Positions 61,063-64,000 of a stretch of DNA of 64,000 nt are shown here, one piece after another (positions within the stretch are counted from its first letter, which is position 1; each line of letters starts with the position of its first letter). The stretch covers positions 13,147 to 77,146 of the forward strand of contig NZ_JACARC010000038.1 of NCBI RefSeq assembly GCF_013386825.1, given 5' to 3'. A program made the position numbers and the translations under genes. This DNA comes from Pseudomonas sp. IPO3778. GTDB lineage: Bacteria > Pseudomonadota > Gammaproteobacteria > Pseudomonadales > Pseudomonadaceae. The notes below the pieces were generated by a model that searched no databases, was not told the DNA's origin, and saw only the letters and a program-made list of their open reading frames with translations.

Positions 61063-62427
61063 TTAGCGAACACCATCCTGGCGCAGGGCCGCCGGGGTGA
61101 AGTCGCTGGTGGTGGCCGTGAAGCCGAAGTCATAGGCCTGTTTCTCTTCGTTCTTCATGCCCAGTGCCAGGTAGCGGCCGGACTGCAGGTCGTAGAGGGT
61201 TTCGAGGGCGTACCACGGCACTTGCTTGTCGTAGTAGTTCTCGGCATGGGCTTCCGCCACGCGCCACAGTTGGCCACGACCGTCGTAGTGGTCGATGACC
61301 GCGGCTTGCCAGGTGTCTTCGTCGATAAAGAAGTCACGCTTGGCGTAGATGTGGCGCTGGCCTTCCTTCAGGGTTGCAACCACATGCCACACACGACGCA
61401 GCTCGTAGCGAGCCAGGTCCTGGTTGATGTGCCCGGCCTTGATGATGTCGACGTACTTGAGCTTCGGATCGTCGAGTTTGTAGCTGTTCTCGGCGATGTA
61501 CAGTTCCTTCTTGCCTTCCAGTTTCCAGTCGTAGCGATCCGGTGCACCGTTGAACATGTCGAGGTTGTCGGAGGTACGCAGGCCGTCGGCGGCGGTACCC
61601 GGGCCGTCATAGGACACTTGCGGCGCCCGGCGCACACGGCGTTGGCCGGCGTTGTAGACCCACGCCGAACGTGGTTCTTTCACTTGGTCGAGGGTTTCGT
61701 GCACCAGCAGCACACCACCGGCCAGGCGTGCCGGCGCGGTCACTTGCTGCTTGAAGTAGAACAGGACGTTGCCCGGGTTTTTCGGGTCGTAGTCCTTCAT
61801 CTTGTCGCGGAACACGAACTGGTCACGGAAGTACACCAGGCTGAACGAGCCGTTGGTCTGCGGCGTGGCCTGGGTCACCAGGCGGGTCACGCTGCCGCCG
61901 CGATAGCGGGTGATGTGGTTCCAGATCACTTCCACACCGCTTTTCGGAATCGGGAACGGCACGGCGGTTTCGAAGTTTTCCAGGCCGTTGCCGCCGGACA
62001 CCAGGTTGGTGCTGGTGGCGTTTTTCTTGATGGCGGCGAACACATCAGCCGGCACCGTGGCGCCGCGATGGGTCGTGTAGACCGGCATCTTGAAGGTGTC
62101 GGGGTAGCGCTTGAACATCGCGTACTGCCCCGGCGCCAGCTTGTCCTTGTACTGCTCCACGTTCTGCGCGGTGATGGTAAACAGCGGTTGTTCGCTGGCG
62201 TATGGGTTGGCCAGGAAGCCACGGGCATCCACGGCACCGGCATTGGTGGGCAGCGGCGACCATTTAGGGATGGTGCCGGCCGCGTTGCCGGCCATTTCAG
62301 CGCCCATCGGGGTCAGCGTCGTACCCAGCTTGGCGGCTTCATCCGCCGAGACTGCCGCCATGACGCTGCTCGCCATGATCGACAGCCCAAGCACACCCAC
62401 CTGCAACAGATTTTTAGTTATTTTCAT
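61063..62427 (-). CDS. DUF1329 outer-membrane/periplasmic protein
   Basis: 454 residues. Signal peptide residues 1-24 ends VMA. Mature start has the DUF1329 feature LGTTLTPMGAEMAGNAAGTIP, then WNHITRYRGGSVTR and a C-terminal domain with DLQSGRYLALG. The family has a LolB/LolA-like lipid-binding fold and is almost always paired with DUF1302. Probably carries a hydrophobic molecule between membrane and porin. Its gene starts 43 bases after the DUF1302 stop. Confidence 0.9.
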   Translation of the reverse strand: MKITKNLLQVGVLGLSIMASSVMAAVSADEAAKLGTTLTPMGAEMAGNAAGTIPKWSPLPTNAGAVDARGFLANPYASEQPLFTITAQNVEQYKDKLAPGQYAMFKRYPDTFKMPVYTTHRGATVPADVFAAIKKNATSTNLVSGGNGLENFETAVPFPIPKSGVEVIWNHITRYRGGSVTRLVTQATPQTNGSFSLVYFRDQFVFRDKMKDYDPKNPGNVLFYFKQQVTAPARLAGGVLLVHETLDQVKEPRSAWVYNAGQRRVRRAPQVSYDGPGTAADGLRTSDNLDMFNGAPDRYDWKLEGKKELYIAENSYKLDDPKLKYVDIIKAGHINQDLARYELRRVWHVVATLKEGQRHIYAKRDFFIDEDTWQAAVIDHYDGRGQLWRVAEAHAENYYDKQVPWYALETLYDLQSGRYLALGMKNEEKQAYDFGFTATTSDFTPAALRQDGVR

Positions 62428-62470
62428 GTTCTGGTTCTTCCTTAAAACATACTGCTTAAAGAGAGTGTGC

Positions 62471-64000
62471 TTAGAAGTTCACGCCGACGCTTAAGGCGAC
62501 AAAGTCTCGGTCATCCACAGTGCTGAAATCGCCACCAAAGAAGTTGGTGTAGTTCAGGCTCGCGGTGTAGGTGTTCTGGTATTCGGCATCCAGGCCGAGG
62601 CTGACCGCTTTGCGGCCTTCTTCGAAGTTGCCGCCAGGGCCAGGCGAGTAACCTTTGACGTCGTGGGACCAGGCGACGTTAGGCTTGAGGTTGACACCGG
62701 CAAACACGTCCGGGTATTCCCAGATGGCCCGGCCGCGGTAACCCCAGGAAGTCGCAGTGGTGAAACCATCGTTGTTGCAGTTGGTATTCAGGCCATTGGC
62801 GTTAGGCAGACCGGCGCCCTGGGCCGTGGAGTTGTTGAGCGCAGGGCAGGCGCCATTCGGCAAGGTACCCGGGCCAAACACCGGATCACGTCCGTAACGC
62901 ACTTTGGATTTGCTCTCCAAGCCACCGACATAGGTCATGCCGACTTCGCCCACCAGCGTGAGGCGGCTGGCGCCCATTACCTGGTCAAAGAAGTGGGTGA
63001 AGGTGGTTTGGAGTTGGGTGATCTCCTTGCGGTTGTAACCATGCAGGTCCTGCCCCGGCACCCCTTTCAACAGCGAGGCGTTGCCCAACACCGGGCCGCC
63101 CAAAGGCACCACGCCGGCATACAGGATGTCTGTAGAGTTCAACTGCACAGGCGCGTTCGGCCGATAGCTGACCTCGCCGCTCCAAGCCGTCCCCGTAGGC
63201 AATGTGGTAGAGAAGCTCAAACCAAAGAGATGGATGTCTTCCGGATACTCCATGAAGTATTGCGAGTTACCCGCCACGACCAAGGGAGCAGCCGTCCCCA
63301 AAAAGGGCGCCCTGTTGTAGACCGACTGAGACGCGCCGGTGGCACTGAAAATCGGCGCACGGCTGTGATAGTTCATGTAGTAGGCACCGAACTCGGTGTC
63401 CAGCGGCTCAAAGTTGTAATGCATCGCGAAACCGTACTGCCCGCCGTCGCGGGCGTTACGGTTCGGACCGCGGCGCACCAAAACCCCTTCGTCGTTGATG
63501 TCCACGCCCAAGCCATTCAAGGTCGGTATAGCGGCCGGGTTGATCGTCGAGCGCTTGTTCAGTACCCGCAAGTTGTCGTTACAGCCCGTCGTAACGATGT
63601 CTGGCTGCGAGAAGAACGTGCCGCAGTTATCGGTAACGGTCTTGTCCCAACCAATCTGATAGAAGCCCTCAGCCGACAAGTTATCGGTCAGGGTTTGCGA
63701 CAGGTAGAACATGTTGACCGGAATCAGGCCTTCCTTGATCTCGGCCCCCGGACGACGGAACGCGGACACGTCAATCGGGTTGATGGCGTTGATGCCGCCA
63801 CCAATAAAGGTGCTTTCGCCCCAGCTCACTACCTGCTTGCCCAACCGCACGGAACCCGGCTCATCGGCAATCGAGTAGTTGTGGTAGACGAAGGCATCGA
63901 GAATCTGCCCGCCCGAAGACCGCGCGCCGGTTGGGCGATGGTCGTTACTGACGTTCTTGAAATCCAGGTCTTCGTTTTGCAGCGCGAAGTCATACCAGTA
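62471..64000 (-). CDS. DUF1302 outer-membrane beta-barrel protein, partial
   Basis: The reading frame stays open to the right edge (codons to 63998-64000 translate without a stop), so at least 509 residues of the C-terminal part are seen and the start is missing. Conserved pieces: VRLGKQVVSWGESTFIGGGINAINP-type motif (split here; VSWGESTFIGG is the hallmark), NMFYLSQTLTDNLSAEGFYQ, repeated amphipathic strands, and a final strand ending VGVNF with terminal Phe. Two cysteine pairs occur in surface-loop-like regions. A predicted outer-membrane barrel that acts with DUF1329. Confidence 0.9.
   Translation of the reverse strand, partial: YWYDFALQNEDLDFKNVSNDHRPTGARSSGGQILDAFVYHNYSIADEPGSVRLGKQVVSWGESTFIGGGINAINPIDVSAFRRPGAEIKEGLIPVNMFYLSQTLTDNLSAEGFYQIGWDKTVTDNCGTFFSQPDIVTTGCNDNLRVLNKRSTINPAAIPTLNGLGVDINDEGVLVRRGPNRNARDGGQYGFAMHYNFEPLDTEFGAYYMNYHSRAPIFSATGASQSVYNRAPFLGTAAPLVVAGNSQYFMEYPEDIHLFGLSFSTTLPTGTAWSGEVSYRPNAPVQLNSTDILYAGVVPLGGPVLGNASLLKGVPGQDLHGYNRKEITQLQTTFTHFFDQVMGASRLTLVGEVGMTYVGGLESKSKVRYGRDPVFGPGTLPNGACPALNNSTAQGAGLPNANGLNTNCNNDGFTTATSWGYRGRAIWEYPDVFAGVNLKPNVAWSHDVKGYSPGPGGNFEEGRKAVSLGLDAEYQNTYTASLNYTNFFGGDFSTVDDRDFVALSVGVNF

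Noticed and set aside
1..64000. CRISPR arrays, tRNA genes, insertion sequences, prophage or toxin-antitoxin loci
   Set aside because: Looked for regularly spaced repeats, tRNA-like ends, transposase or integrase motifs and small toxin-antitoxin pairs; none seen. Repeats present are REP elements.

Overview
The window is ordinary-looking chromosome from a high-GC gammaproteobacterium, almost certainly a Pseudomonas of the fluorescens group. The evidence is the alginate gene order algI-algJ-algF-algA, an OprD porin, Pseudomonas-type REP hairpins (cores like GAGCAAGCTCGCTCC and GGGAGCTTGCTCCC), single-domain PqiA genes, and a complete pseudomonad dcw cluster that includes lpxC. I see no prophage, insertion sequence, CRISPR array or tRNA gene. 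Most of the window is core genome.

Layout. 1-5265: 3' end of the alginate operon (algI, algJ, algF, algA), interrupted by a REP doublet and closed by a strong terminator. 5461-7147: small unit of membrane protein, short-chain dehydrogenase and NTF2-like protein. 7188-13103: AaeXAB-like efflux operon with its own outer-membrane factor, divergent from a LysR regulator. 13143-19464: RND efflux operon (adaptor, pump, response regulator, sensor kinase) with no outer-membrane channel gene. 19679-25970: small conserved protein, orphan solute-binding protein, YkgJ-type cysteine protein, GNAT, CheV, a 2-hydroxyacid dehydrogenase, a candidate sRNA or leader, and an OprD porin. 26057-29101: two tandem paralogous membrane diguanylate cyclases. 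29200-46998: the dcw cluster on the minus strand, mraZ through ftsZ and lpxC, with a visible mraZ promoter and MraZ-box array. 47357-47708: RNase P RNA. 47803-52331: rsmI divergent from lpoA-yraN-gmhA/diaA-dolP (envelope maintenance). 52400-54038: OmpA-like lipoprotein and a metallo-beta-lactamase-fold hydrolase. 54203-58016: split pqiA, pqiB, pqiC and a small membrane protein. 58023-64000: MalT-type LuxR regulator and a DUF1329/DUF1302 outer-membrane pair that runs off the right edge.

The genes share a strong envelope theme: exopolysaccharide acetylation, two efflux systems, peptidoglycan synthesis and division, an LPS committed step (lpxC), outer-membrane integrity (lpoA, dolP, pqiABC) and porins. 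The least explained parts are the DUF1302/DUF1329/MalT locus, the duplicated diguanylate cyclases with a conserved periplasmic CxC motif, the RND operon with a histidine-cluster sensor, and a candidate ~145-nt RNA ahead of the OprD gene.
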